Positions 15,473 through 15,516 of a stretch of DNA of 15,516 nt are shown piece after piece; the first letter of the stretch is position 1; every line of letters begins with the position of its first letter. Under the pieces are notes generated by a model. The model searched no databases, was not told the DNA's origin, and was given only the letters and a program-made list of their open reading frames with translations. The DNA comes from Methyloprofundus sp. (GTDB lineage Bacteria > Pseudomonadota > Gammaproteobacteria > Methylococcales > Methylomonadaceae), in the NCBI GenBank assembly GCA_013138555.1, contig WTCN01000227.1, forward strand, positions 1-15,516, given 5' to 3'. The translations under genes were made by a program, and so were the position numbers.

Positions 15473-15516
15473 GAAATAATCGTTTCGCCTTTCGCTAATT
15501 TAGGTAAACGCCCTTC
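15469..15516 (-). CDS. yadG: C-terminal end of ABC transporter ATPase (YadG-like), partial
   Basis: The last 15 codons of a minus-strand frame (ending GRLPKLAKGETIIS) stop at TGA, which overlaps the ATG of the permease gene as ATGA. In gammaproteobacteria YadH-type permeases are normally paired with the YadG ATPase directly upstream, so this is its likely end. No ATPase motif lies within the visible piece, and the call rests on position and coupling. Confidence 0.55.
   Translation of the reverse strand, partial: EGRLPKLAKGETIIS

Overview
The window is an AT-rich piece of Gram-negative, probably gammaproteobacterial, DNA. It holds a surface-polysaccharide (O-antigen-type) island set among decayed insertion sequences. 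The gammaproteobacterial guess rests mainly on the YadH-like exporter at the right edge, which looks very close to the enterobacterial protein. That end also looks visibly richer in G+C than the island. No genus can be assigned from sequence alone.

Layout. (1) Positions 1-934 are an IS graveyard: the N-terminal part of an IS66-type transposase on the minus strand, a broken C-terminal piece of an ISAzo13-type transposase, and a 102-bp MITE-like element with perfect 11-bp terminal inverted repeats and a TAA target duplication. (2) Positions 935-1489 contain no gene I can recognise and are the probable leader of the operon. (3) Positions 1490-12613 are a tightly packed plus-strand operon: an ABC-2 permease (Wzm-like), its ATPase with a C-terminal substrate-binding domain (Wzt-like), a 1480-residue multi-enzyme protein, a 5'-truncated SGNH-like remnant, an acyltransferase-3/SGNH protein with an extra C-terminal beta domain, and a second CgeB-type glycosyltransferase paralogous to the middle of the large protein. 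(4) Positions about 12620-13228 are an IS1634-type transposase remnant interrupted by a 150-bp insertion flanked by TGAC. (5) Positions 13406-14467 encode a stand-alone GT2/chondroitin-polymerase-like glycosyltransferase. (6) Positions about 14473-14718 are another broken DDE transposase. (7) On the minus strand at the right edge lie an intact YadH-like ABC-2 permease and the last codons of its ATPase partner.

How the genes may work together (inference). The Wzm/Wzt pair would export a finished, undecaprenyl-linked glycan. The multi-enzyme protein carries a methyltransferase, a long coiled coil, a CgeB-type GT, a GT2-like domain, a beta-sandwich and a GT4. It could extend the glycan and also cap or measure it. 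The methyltransferase-plus-coiled-coil arrangement beside a Wzt with a C-terminal binding domain recalls the WbdD/Wzt chain-termination system of E. coli O8/O9a. The acyltransferase would decorate the glycan and the other GTs would add residues. No sugar-nucleotide synthesis or initiating transferase gene is visible here.

The main points for follow-up are the modular giant enzyme, its paralogue with an apparent AUU start, the altered SGNH acyltransferase, and the two small nested elements found inside IS remnants.
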